From: Myxococcota bacterium
Lineage (GTDB): Bacteria > Myxococcota_A > UBA796 > CAJQPC01
Assembly (NCBI GenBank): GCA_023150845.1
Contig: JAKLKD010000058.1
Coordinates: 1 to 33,141, forward strand
Direction: 5' to 3'
Length of the DNA stretch: 33,141 bases
The position numbers and the translations under genes were made by a program. Of the stretch, positions 8,601 to 17,356 are shown in pieces; within the stretch, counting starts at the first letter, position 1; the number at the start of each line of letters is the position of its first letter. Below the pieces are notes generated by a model. That model searched no databases and had not been told where the DNA came from. It was given only the letters and a program-made list of their open reading frames with translations.

Positions 8601-9265
8601 TGAACATCGTGGTTGCCCGGCACTACGCGGATCTTCGCGGCGTCTACCCCCGCCGCCTGGGCGAGCGGCACGGTGAGCCACGCGGACGCCTGGGCGTACT
8701 CGTCCGCGAGGCCGTGGTTGGCGATGTCGCCGGTCACCACGACGAGGTCAATCTCGCCGACCTCCTCCCGCAGCGAGGCCACATCCGCCGCGAGCCGACC
8801 CAGCACCGTGCCCGAGTCCCAGGCCGTCTTCGCCGAGAAGTGCAGATCCGAGAGGTGGAGCAAGCGGATGGGGCTCCACCCCTGCGGCGCGGGCCGCGTG
8901 TTTATCGGGGCGACCTTCGCCCGCGGCGGAGGCGCGACGGTGCGCGGCGTGGCGATCAGGGTCGAAGCGATGGGCGGCGTCGGGGCGAGGCCGGGCGAGA
9001 GTACGTCCGACAGAACAGACAGGATCTCCGCCGCACGCCCCGCCCGCTCGCGCAGGAGCAGGGCACGAACCTCAGCCCGCAATCCGCGTTGATCGACGGC
9101 GAGGACAAGATCGTGGAACCACGCGCTCGGGGCCTGGTGCTCCGAGGGGGCGAGGTGCTGCACGAGGTCCGCGCCCCACGGCTCACGCTGGAGGAGACGG
9201 CGCAGTTCGGGCGCGCCGAAGAGCTTCGGGAGGAGGGCAACAAGCGCAGCGTCAACCGGCGGCAT
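5585..9265 (-). CDS. EAD-like / calcineurin-like phosphoesterase / NACHT ATPase / FGE-like fusion
   Basis: 1226 codons as read. Domains in order: EAD-like helical domain (1-90); calcineurin-like metallophosphoesterase (about 132-400) with its metal-binding motifs LSDLHF (138-143), GDIAN (179-183), GNHDVH (217-222), LLHHPW (337-342) and HGHLHQ (366-371); NACHT ATPase (about 555-865) with GDPGSGKTT (562-570), LLIDGLDEA (631-639), VIVASRPIGY (661-670) and the closing FPHRTFREFLAA (851-862); a helical region; then an FGE-like domain from IPAGSFDMGG (about 1057). At residue 1189 the frame slips in a run of four G (5699-5702, plus strand) where five would keep the FGE frame, giving 37 foreign residues and an early stop. 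All phosphoesterase metal ligands look present, so the nuclease/phosphodiesterase part could be active. The ATG has GGAG 8 nt upstream. An NLR-like defence role is inferred. Confidence 0.85.
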   Translation of the reverse strand: MPPVDAALVALLPKLFGAPELRRLLQREPWGADLVQHLAPSEHQAPSAWFHDLVLAVDQRGLRAEVRALLLRERAGRAAEILSVLSDVLSPGLAPTPPIASTLIATPRTVAPPPRAKVAPINTRPAPQGWSPIRLLHLSDLHFSAKTAWDSGTVLGRLAADVASLREEVGEIDLVVVTGDIANHGLADEYAQASAWLTVPLAQAAGVDAAKIRVVPGNHDVHRGSISRSARLVAEGLLRDPDPQQAIAEMLDDPAERAPLLARQAAYLTFAKAFHPGPAAPWWFERAEIRGLTLHLAGFNSAWLSSDDNDLGRLLVSRWQCHQLLAGAAEADLSIALLHHPWSYLHEQDQGVVEEEIRRRCGVILHGHLHQQKARLTSDPDRDVLQLAAGASYAGSKWANAYQLLELEPHRGEALVHFRLWDGHDWIPDRNRYQKAHDGVATLPLRRSPKHRPAEDDPTEDIADDPTPIRTAREHYAALLKDQLDQLPDVFRVGDGPSTIAGVYVEVCLATSGHELDCASDAPHATGREATRKYIASVEDLGGRVPLMEVLAHRHRRWGLLGDPGSGKTTLLRHVAVEMLSRADGPLPIYLKVAELEHGLSKAITALCASFNALYLATYMLTEAHAGRAVLLIDGLDEAVDLPAARKWVIGAAADVGESPVIVASRPIGYKEPSAAFKTLTICPLAADQQSELLTRWVNDRAKVHNALERLSRTPRLRRLAENPLLLTLVGLLLRAGQDAPSRRGDLYERALKLLLTRDHNAEDAAPAAPMREPELTLELLGWAALRLHGLEGDAYRARELIAALDADPRNTKRLIKHWSSPATFVAEVAERTGLLIPDTGRVKDATAYSFPHRTFREFLAATALERDMGAVAAGVAEGTGELSRVLAEGKARPERWAEVLALTCGRLGPGGADRLVRRITQEGNTALLLRVVADAEGISADTVRGTLKLEAGWQRQQLEVRQKVIEEIPALVKDLAVAVGLLEQVGRNTTCGHDLFWVREVLRRVERGDVAGGVLDGSVEDAKRAAKGAADNVLSHLDAGKRATLLALLEPWWRPIPAGSFDMGGNEFDDEKPIHRVTFTSGFQMLGVPVTWAMYRLFDPGHDAARETFGGKLPPEAQDEVPVYNVSWFASVMLAEWVGTRLPMEPEWEYACRAGTKTRFWSGDTDEDLARVGWHGDFSGGGNAQGNPTPSRRSQKTPGASTTFTGLYGSGASKNKATMPVAPTA

Positions 9266-9429
9266 TCACAGCTCCAGAGACCCATGATCTTACCCCATGG
9301 CCGCGTCTGGCTCGCAGTTCGGTGTGAACCCGAGGGCTGCCATAGACGCCGCGCTGGCGCTCGAGGGCCTCCAGAACAGGCGCCGTAACCTGACTACTCT
9401 CAGACGCGAGGCAGTTGCGCAAAGCGTAT

Positions 9430-9825
9430 TAGCCTGACGTGGTGGTCAACAACACCCGACACATCGTTCGAATCGGTTAGGTGGCCTTCTCCGCATCGAT
9501 AAAGCGAAACGCTAACGACTTTCTCTCGCGGAGAAGGCTACGGCTTCTTTAGTATTTCTCGCTCCTCCGTGACAATCCTCAGCTCTCGCTTGAGCCAGAC
9601 CACCTCTTCGCTCTCCCGTCGGCTACCGCCGACAACCGTGGCCCTTCCTAACGCCGAGCGCTTCGCGGCGATCAGCCACTCACGCAAGGCGGTCTGCAAT
9701 ACGCCAAGCTCTTGAGAGCCTTGAGTGACTGGACGACCGTGCTCTACGATGAGCGTCACAGAGCTCTCCTTGAAGTCAGCGTCGTAGCTCGGGTCGTTGG
9801 TATCGGTCTTCTTCCACTCGGCCAT
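9430..9825 (-). mobile_element. IS3-family insertion sequence relic
   Basis: An OrfA-like gene (9538-9825) is followed on the same strand by a broken start of OrfB. In the frame shifted relative to OrfA, the peptide FRFIDAEKAT is read, then a TAA at 9477-9479, then PIRTMCRVL, the usual beginning of IS3-family OrfB before its integrase core. Nothing of the DDE core follows. No convincing terminal inverted repeats or target duplication were found, so the ends given are only those of the recognisable coding remains. The rest of 9266-9537 holds no other gene that I can see. The relic separates the conflict genes from the signalling block. Confidence 0.65.
9538..9825 (-). CDS. IS3-family transposase OrfA-like protein
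   Basis: 95 codons starting at an ATG with a GGGAGCA purine stretch upstream. The pattern is that of IS3/IS911 OrfA: an N-terminal helix-turn-helix (YDADFKESSVTLIVEHGR, then LGVLQTALREWL) and a C-terminal leucine-zipper-like helix ending in the hallmark EREILKKP, where OrfA normally ends and the ribosome shifts into OrfB. Length is normal for OrfA. The downstream OrfB is broken, so the element cannot move on its own. Confidence 0.65.
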   Translation of the reverse strand: MAEWKKTDTNDPSYDADFKESSVTLIVEHGRPVTQGSQELGVLQTALREWLIAAKRSALGRATVVGGSRRESEEVVWLKRELRIVTEEREILKKP

Positions 9826-9937
9826 GATCTGCTCCCTGGCAAACCATCCCTACTCGACGGATGGCGAATTTCCACGGAGGCGGGGGGAGGCCGAACCCGC
9901 CGAACCCACAGAGCGCCCAACCCCAGCGCCCCCCCGC

Positions 9938-11341
9938 TCACCTCGCGCCGTGCTCCAGGGCCACGATGCGCTCCAGGTCGTCGATCTCTTGGCCCAGGCG
10001 GCCGAGCTCCATCAGGGCGGTGTCGAGGTCTACGGGCACCAGCTCGTCCTCTAAGCCCTCGTCGCGGATGGCCTTCCAGGCGCGCTCCACCTTCGTCCGG
10101 GCCTCGGAGACGTCCGCGGCGATCACGCGGCTGCGGCCCGTCGTGCCGAGCTGGTCCACGACGTGCAGACCGTAGAGCTGGATCACCATCGGGCGACCCG
10201 ACGCCAGCTCCAAGACCGCGCGGATCGCGGGCTCGGTCCAGGTCAGGGCCCCGGCCACGGGCTCGGTGAGCAGGGTCCGCGCCGCGTTGTCCGGCAAGGG
10301 GCCCACCTGGATCGTGCGCAGCAAGGGGCCCCAGCGCTGGGCCTCCTCGTCGCGCTGCACGTCCAGGCCCACACCGGCGGCGACCATCCGCGCCGGGGCG
10401 TCGGGCTCAAGGCACATCGCCCGAAACAGACGCCGCGTCGGCAGGTCGGCCTGGTTCAACGAGTCCACCTCGTCCACCATCAAGGCCAGCTCGCCCCGGG
10501 CGCGCAGGCGGCGCGCCAGGTCCATGGGGTCGCCGCCCTCCTCTAAGCCTTGCCCGCGGCAGGCCTGCACCAAGGCCCGCTGCAGCACCCCCTGGGCCTG
10601 GTCACCCTGGCTCCCCGCCACGTCAACAAACACAGACGCGCCCCCGGCCCGGCGGTGCAGCTCGCCCACCTGCAGCAGGATGGTCGTCTTGCCGATGCGG
10701 CGCTCCCCGGTGAGGTAGAAGCTCTCGCCGTCGCTGAGCCCCCGGCGCACGTCGCGGATGATGCTGTCTCGCCCGAACACGAGGCGGCTGTCGCGCAGGG
10801 GGCGGCCGGTGACGTAGGGGTTGATCACCGTACGGGCGCGGCCACCTTGGGCCCGTCGGGAGGCCAAGGCGTCGAGGCCGAAGCCGACCAGCCCCGCCGC
10901 CGCCAAGGCGAGCAGCCAGGGCAAAAACATCCACGCCACCTGCCGCGCGCGCACCCACTGGATGCGCCGCCACGCCTGGGCGTCGAGGCTCCCGGTGATG
11001 GACTCCAGGTCACGCACCGCGCGGCGCGCGCCCTCGACGTCGCCGACCGACAGCGCGTCGTCGAGCTGGCGCTGGAGCGACCGCCGCTGCCAGTCCCCCT
11101 TCATCCGCGACTCGTCGAGCGCGCTCAAGGCCGCGGACCAGTCCGCCTCGTCCGCGTCCAGGCGGCTCAGCTCCCGGGACAAGGACACCCGCAGGGCGTC
11201 CTCCGCGTCGGGCCAGGGCGCCTCGTTCAGCAGCTCCACCGCCGCGGGGTCCTCCACGGCGCGGGTCTGAGGGTCCGCCCAGGCCGCGGGGGCGAGCCCG
11301 ACGAGCGCGGTCCAGACGGCGACGATGCGGCGCAGGGTCAC
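9938..11341 (-). CDS. Membrane-anchored STAND/AAA-type ATPase with signal peptide
   Basis: 467 codons from a GTG start. Residues 1-22 look like a cleavable signal peptide (RRIVAVWTALVGLAPAAWA), followed by a charged helical segment (25-130) predicted outside the cytoplasm, one transmembrane helix (about 137-158), then a cytoplasmic ATPase. The ATPase begins with NPYVTGRPLRDSRLVFGRD, the lead-in common to archaeal-type/STAND ATPases, and has Walker A GERRIGKTT (212-220) and Walker B LALMVDEVD (285-293). It ends in helices with a possible coiled coil. The layout suggests that an extracytoplasmic event is passed to an NTP switch. It is divergent from the SDR gene with an 81-bp gap. Substrate and partner are unknown. 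Confidence 0.75.
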   Translation of the reverse strand: MTLRRIVAVWTALVGLAPAAWADPQTRAVEDPAAVELLNEAPWPDAEDALRVSLSRELSRLDADEADWSAALSALDESRMKGDWQRRSLQRQLDDALSVGDVEGARRAVRDLESITGSLDAQAWRRIQWVRARQVAWMFLPWLLALAAAGLVGFGLDALASRRAQGGRARTVINPYVTGRPLRDSRLVFGRDSIIRDVRRGLSDGESFYLTGERRIGKTTILLQVGELHRRAGGASVFVDVAGSQGDQAQGVLQRALVQACRGQGLEEGGDPMDLARRLRARGELALMVDEVDSLNQADLPTRRLFRAMCLEPDAPARMVAAGVGLDVQRDEEAQRWGPLLRTIQVGPLPDNAARTLLTEPVAGALTWTEPAIRAVLELASGRPMVIQLYGLHVVDQLGTTGRSRVIAADVSEARTKVERAWKAIRDEGLEDELVPVDLDTALMELGRLGQEIDDLERIVALEHGAR

Positions 11342-11422
11342 AGGCGGCCTCGGGTCACCCCGGCAGCATACACCCTCCCGGCGAGCCCGTTAAGTGCGCC
11401 CTCCCGAACGCCGGAGCTCCGA

Positions 11423-12211
11423 ATGGTCCACACGAACAACGCCGCGCTCATCACCGGGGCCTCCTCGGGCATCGGCGCCGCCTGGGCCCGCGCCCTCGCC
11501 GCGGAGGGACGACCGCTCGTGCTCGTCGCCCGGCGGCGGGACCGCCTGGAGGCCCTGGCCGCCGCGATGACCGCCCCTTGCCTCATCGTGGACCTCGACC
11601 TCGCCGCCCCCGACGCCCCGGCCCGGGTGATGCGCGCCATCGACGAGGCCGGGTGGACCGTCTCTACCGCCGTGCTGGCCGCGGGCTTCGGCGCGTATGG
11701 CCCCGTCGCCGAGGCCCCCCGCGAGCGCCTCACCCAGATGGTGGACCTCGGCTGCCGCGGCGTCGTGGACCTCGTGCACCGACTCCTGCCCGGCATGATC
11801 GCCCGGGGACACGGCGAGCTCGTCGTGCTCTCCAGCGTCGGCGCGCTGCTGCCGACGCCGCGCCTGGGCACCTACGCCGCGGTGAAGGCCTTCGAGCTGG
11901 TGTTCATGGAGACGCTCTATGAGGAGGTCCGCGGCCAAGGCGTCAAGGCCCTGGCCGTCTGCCCCGGCCCCACACGCACGGGCTTCGCCGAGGTCGCCGG
12001 GGTGAACGGTGACGCCGCCGGGCCCCTCACCATCGAGGCTGAAGACGTCGTGCGCGCCGGGCGTCGGGCCTTGGGTCGCCAGCCGGTGGTGTTTGTGGGG
12101 CCCACGACCGGGCTCACGGCGTTCTTGACCCGGCTCGTGCCCCGGCGGCTGGTGGTGTGGCTCTCGGGGATCCTCACCCGAGACCTGGGGCGGCGCCCGG
12201 TCAGTCCTTGA
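11423..12211 (+). CDS. Short-chain dehydrogenase/reductase (classical SDR)
   Basis: 262 residues, a normal length for a classical SDR. The N-terminus carries the cofactor motif TGASSGIG (about 11-18), the middle the VLSSVG strand and the active-site Tyr-Lys pair YAAVK, followed by CPGPTRTGF, the usual PG motif. An arginine-rich stretch after the first fold (VARRRDRLEAL) suggests NADP(H). The open frame extends far upstream, but homology starts at this ATG, preceded by GGAG. The C-terminus (FLTRLVPRRLVVWLSGIL) is hydrophobic, as in membrane-associated SDRs of the DltE/SadH type. Substrate cannot be told. The 3' end overlaps the convergent PPK2 gene by 11 nt. Confidence 0.85.
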   Translation: MVHTNNAALITGASSGIGAAWARALAAEGRPLVLVARRRDRLEALAAAMTAPCLIVDLDLAAPDAPARVMRAIDEAGWTVSTAVLAAGFGAYGPVAEAPRERLTQMVDLGCRGVVDLVHRLLPGMIARGHGELVVLSSVGALLPTPRLGTYAAVKAFELVFMETLYEEVRGQGVKALAVCPGPTRTGFAEVAGVNGDAAGPLTIEAEDVVRAGRRALGRQPVVFVGPTTGLTAFLTRLVPRRLVVWLSGILTRDLGRRPVSP

Positions 12212-13076
12212 GCCGCGCCTTGAGCGTGCGCCGCAGCTCGTCGACCTCGTCCCGGGAGCGACGGGGCAGCTCGGGGTAAGGCAGGTGCAGAGACTCCATC
12301 GTCTCGGCGATGTGCTCGGCGACGAGGCGGCGCATCTTGGGCTTGTCGTCGGCGGGGATGGCGTACCAGGGCGCCCAGGGCGTCGAGGTCTGCCGCAGGG
12401 CCAGCTCATACGACGCCATGTAGTCCGCCCAGTGGGCCTGCTCGGTGACGTCCCGGGGCTCAAACTTGAAGTAACGTTTGGGGTCGTCGATGCGGCGGAG
12501 CAGGCGGCGGGTCTGCTCCTCCAGGCTCACGTTGAGCCAGAACTTGAGGATCACCACGCCGTTGCGGGCGAGGTGGCGCTCGTGGTCCCGGATGGACTCG
12601 TACCGTTCGGCCCACAGGCGCTCGGGCTCCAGCTCGCCGGGCAAGCTCTGGGCCGCGAGGAGCTCGGGGTGAACCCGCACCACGAGCACCTCCTCGTAGT
12701 AGCTGCGGTTGAATACCCCGATGCGGCCGCGCTCGGGCAGGCGGCAGGTCGTGCGCCACAAGAAGTCGTGGTCGAGCTCTTCAGTCGACGGCGACTTGAA
12801 GGCGTGCACCTGGCAGCCCGCGGGGTTCACCCCGGAGAGCACGGCCCGGATGGTGCTGTCTTTCCCCGCGGCGTCCATGGCCTGGAAGATGCAGAGGAGG
12901 GAGACCCGGTTGTGGGCGTAGAGCCGCTCCTGGAGCTCGCTGATGCGGGCGACGGCCGCTCGTAGGGCGTCCTTGTCGTCGTCCTCGTCGTCCCCCTCGA
13001 CGCGGGTGGGCGCCTTGGCGACGCGGAAGCTGCCGTCGTAGGGCACACGGAAGGGGCTCGCCGGGAAGTCGACCAT
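12201..13076 (-). CDS. ppk2: Polyphosphate kinase 2 family protein (PPK2)
   Basis: 291 residues. The PPK2 core is plain: Walker A MDAAGKD (67-73), the GCQVHAFKSPS segment, FNRSYYEEVLVVRVHP with the second nucleotide-site Arg, and the lid helix RRIDDPKRYFKFEPRDV followed by WADYMASYE. PPK2 enzymes transfer phosphate between polyphosphate and nucleoside di- or monophosphates in the cytoplasm; the class (ADP, AMP or both) cannot be fixed by eye. The ATG shares its A with the TGA of the upstream kinase gene (TGATG), so the two are translationally coupled. An acidic insert (EGDDEDDDKD) lies before the core. Confidence 0.9.
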   Translation of the reverse strand: MVDFPASPFRVPYDGSFRVAKAPTRVEGDDEDDDKDALRAAVARISELQERLYAHNRVSLLCIFQAMDAAGKDSTIRAVLSGVNPAGCQVHAFKSPSTEELDHDFLWRTTCRLPERGRIGVFNRSYYEEVLVVRVHPELLAAQSLPGELEPERLWAERYESIRDHERHLARNGVVILKFWLNVSLEEQTRRLLRRIDDPKRYFKFEPRDVTEQAHWADYMASYELALRQTSTPWAPWYAIPADDKPKMRRLVAEHIAETMESLHLPYPELPRRSRDEVDELRRTLKARLKD

Positions 13077-14239
13077 CAGCTCCCACCAAAAAAGAAGGGA
13101 CGGGTGAAGTAGGCCGCCAAGAGCAGGCCGAGCACGGTCAAGGCGAACATCAAGAAGGCCACCCAGCGCCAGTCTGTGGGGGGCACGCCGGTCTCGTCGG
13201 CCTCCGCCCCGGCGGGCTTCGCCACGCGGCGGGGGAGCGGCGGGGCGATGGGGTCGAGGAGGCGCTCCCCAGGGGCGGGCGGCTCCACCGGGGGCTCGTC
13301 TTCAGCCGCCTCTTCGGCGTCGAGGTCGATGTCCTCGACGTTCGTGGGCTCGTCCGGGCGCAGGGTGAGGTCCGGGGAGACGGTCTCGTCGCCGGGGAAG
13401 GTCGTGTGCCCGTCCAGAGACATCGAGGGCTCGGCCCGGTCGAGGTCCATGGCGTCAAAACGCGCGAGCAGCTCCTCCACCCGGCGGATCCGTTTGCGGG
13501 GATCGGGGTGGGTGAGGCGCCGCACGACCCGGCGGAGGTCCACGGGCACCTCACGGCCGGGGTCGAGGGCCCCGTAGGCCTTCTTGAGCGCGAGCATCTC
13601 GTCGCGGGTCTCGACGTGGTGCCCGGCGTAGACCGACTTGCCCCGGAGCAGCTCGTAGAGCACGACGCCGAGGCTGTACATGTCCCAGAGCGACGAGTCC
13701 GAGGGCTGGCGGTCGGACAGCCACTCCGGCGGCACATAGGGCCACGACGAGCGGCGGGGCGGGGCGATCGCCGCGGGCAGGCCGAGGTCGACGAGGGCCG
13801 GGCCCTGACCGGGCCTCAGGAGGATGTTCGCGGGCTTGATGTCCCGGTGGCGCAGCCCGGCCTGGTGGAGCGCCTGCACGGGCTTACAAAGCTCCCGGAT
13901 GAAGGACACGGCCGTCTCGCTGTTCAGCGGCGGGCCGGGCATCCGGGCGCTCAGGGGCTCGCCGGGGATGTGCTCCATCACGGCGTTGGGCAGGGGCCCG
14001 GTGAGCCGGAGGGAGAGGATACGCGGGAGGCCGGGGTGCTCCAGGTTCATCAGGGCCCGGGCGTCGCGTAAGAGCCGCTCCCGCATGAGGTCCACGCGGC
14101 CCTCCCGAGGCGAGAGCAGCTTCACCACGACCTTCTGGGCGCGGTCCTCCCGGTTGTGGGCCAAGAACGCGGTCCCGCCTTCGCCGCCGAGGCGCGCGTC
14201 TACTGCCCAAAGCTCGATCAGGTCACCAGGTTGAAGCAC
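13076..14239 (-). CDS. Eukaryote-like Ser/Thr protein kinase with C-terminal membrane anchor
   Basis: 387 codons from the GTG at 14239, chosen because a G-rich ribosome-binding stretch (GGGGGGAGGG) lies just before it and kinase homology starts right after; a GTG at 14278 would add 13 residues without a visible binding site. Kinase landmarks: glycine loop GGEGGTAF (18-25), VVVKLL with the ATP-binding Lys (40), catalytic loop HRDIKPAN (131-138), DLG in place of DFG (151-153) and PPEWL in place of APE (170-174). All key catalytic residues are present. An acidic Pro-rich linker follows, then one transmembrane helix (about 360-380) and a very short tail, so the kinase is cytoplasmic with no external sensor domain. 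It is coupled to the PPK2 gene and divergent from the histidine kinase gene. Confidence 0.88.
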   Translation of the reverse strand: MLQPGDLIELWAVDARLGGEGGTAFLAHNREDRAQKVVVKLLSPREGRVDLMRERLLRDARALMNLEHPGLPRILSLRLTGPLPNAVMEHIPGEPLSARMPGPPLNSETAVSFIRELCKPVQALHQAGLRHRDIKPANILLRPGQGPALVDLGLPAAIAPPRRSSWPYVPPEWLSDRQPSDSSLWDMYSLGVVLYELLRGKSVYAGHHVETRDEMLALKKAYGALDPGREVPVDLRRVVRRLTHPDPRKRIRRVEELLARFDAMDLDRAEPSMSLDGHTTFPGDETVSPDLTLRPDEPTNVEDIDLDAEEAAEDEPPVEPPAPGERLLDPIAPPLPRRVAKPAGAEADETGVPPTDWRWVAFLMFALTVLGLLLAAYFTRPFFFGGS

Positions 14240-15778
14240 GAGCCCTCCCCCCGATGATACCAGAGAGGGCGTCGGCACGATGGGAGTGGCAGGGGTCGCT
14301 CCAGCGGAGGAGGTCGAGGATGGACACGATCAGCGAGATGATGGACTACGTGGGCTTCTCCGAGGCGGACGGCCTGGCCCTCCAGGCGCTCCTTCCTCAC
14401 GCGGATCCCGTGCTGACCGTGATCGCCGAGCGATTCTACGACGCGATCGATCGTAACCCCGGCGCGCGGCGCGTCTTCGTCAACGACGCGCAGATACAGC
14501 GCCTCAAGCTGTCGATGCAGCGCTGGCTGCGGCAGCTCTTGGAGGGGCCCTGGGACCGGGCGTACTGGGAGCGCCGCCGGAGCATCGGCCGCACCCACGT
14601 CCGGGTGGGCCTCCCCGAGCGCTACATGTTCACCGCGATGAACCTCCTGCGCGCCGAGCTCGTGGAGATCGCCCGGCAGCACCTCCCCGACGACCGCGCC
14701 TGGGTCACCTGCCACGCCATCGCCCGGGTCTGTGACCTGGAGCTCGCCGTGATGTGCAGCACCTTCATGGAGGCGCATGAGGACCAGCGCCTACGAAGCC
14801 TCCAAGACGTGATCATCCGCAGCCTCCCGATCACCGTGCTCTGCCTCGACCGCGAGGGCGTGGTCACCGCCGCCACCCGGCCCTCGGCGCGGCTATTCGG
14901 CGCCGGGGCGGAGATCGGCTCGTCGATCAGCGACTTTTTGCCCCAGGAGCTCATCGAGGTCTCCCGCCTGGAGGCCAACCTGCGCCGCGCCCAAGCCCGC
15001 GGCCACGAGGTGAGCGTGCCCCGGGTGGTGCTCGGCGAGGGCCCCGCCGCCCGCACCTTCCGGGTGAACATCGTCCCGCTCTCCCACGAGCTCGCCGAGG
15101 TGCTCGTGCACGTCGAGGAGCTCACCGACGCCGTGCAGGCCGAGGCCCGGGCCCAGCAGGCCGAGTCCTTGGCCCGCATCGGCAGCCTCGCCGCCACCCT
15201 GGCCCACGAGATCCGCAACCCGCTCACGGCCATCTCCGCCACCCTGCAGGTCATCGGCGGCACCCTGGAGGAGACCGACCGCCGCCGGACGATCCTCACC
15301 AAGGTCCAGGAGCAGGTCTTCCGCCTCGACCGCCTGGTGAGCGACCTCTTGGGCTACGCCAAGCCCGCCGTCGCCCGCATGGACGTCGTCGCCTTGGAGA
15401 GCCTCTGCGCCGAGGCCATCAGCAGCGCCGCCGTGCCCGCGGAGCTGCGGGTGGTCGCCCCGGTGACGGTCTGGGCCGACGCCCAGCTCGTGATGCAGAT
15501 CCTCGTGAACCTCCTGCAGAACGCCCGCGACGCCGTCGGCGCCCAAGGTCAGGTGCTCGTCGTCGTCGGCCCGGGGCCCCAGGTTGAGGTCATCGACAGC
15601 GGCGCCGGGGTGCCCGCGGCGCAGCGCGCCCGGATCTTCGACGCCTTCGTGACCTCGAAGGTCCGCGGCACGGGCCTCGGCCTCGCGATCTGCCGCAAGT
15701 ACGCCACGGCCATCGGCGCCGTGCTGACCCTCGAGGAGGACGACCCGAGCCGCCCCCTGCGCGGCGCCTGCTTCAAGC

Positions 15779-17173
<1,395 letters not shown>

Positions 17174-17248
17174 GTGCGCTTTCCCTCATCTGATTGGGGC
17201 ATATCACACAGCCGCGCCGCGTTCGCCAGGGGGGCCACGCGGCGCGGA

Positions 17249-17266
17249 TGACCCTGATCCCGGTCA
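17249..17266. promoter_or_regulatory. Palindromic candidate activator site TGACC-N8-GGTCA
   Basis: A perfect 5-bp inverted repeat with an 8-bp spacer sits about 64 bp upstream of the predicted sigma-54 start site, between the NtrC-type and Crp/Fnr genes. It could be the enhancer of the NtrC-type regulator or an autoregulatory site of the Crp/Fnr protein. A weaker TGA-N6-TCA repeat follows at 17281-17292. Confidence 0.4.
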
Positions 17267-17295
17267 GGAGCGGATTTTCCTGATCCTTGTCATGT

Positions 17296-17311
17296 TGGCA
17301 CGGCCCTTGCT
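17296..17311 (+). promoter_or_regulatory. Sigma-54 (-24/-12) promoter
   Basis: The sequence TGGCACGGCCCTTGCT matches the sigma-54 consensus TGGCAC-N5-TTGCW at every defined position, with GG and GC ten bases apart as required. The start site would be near 17322, 35 nt before the ATG of the Crp/Fnr-type gene. The adjacent divergent gene encodes an NtrC-type activator. Confidence 0.8.
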
Positions 17312-17356
17312 TTGATTCTTTGCAGACCGACCACCCCCAGATCATGTGGAGACGAC

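Noticed and set aside
10550-11422. Long upstream extension of the SDR reading frame
   Set aside because: It is antisense to the STAND ATPase gene and gives low-complexity sequence; SDR homology starts at 11423.
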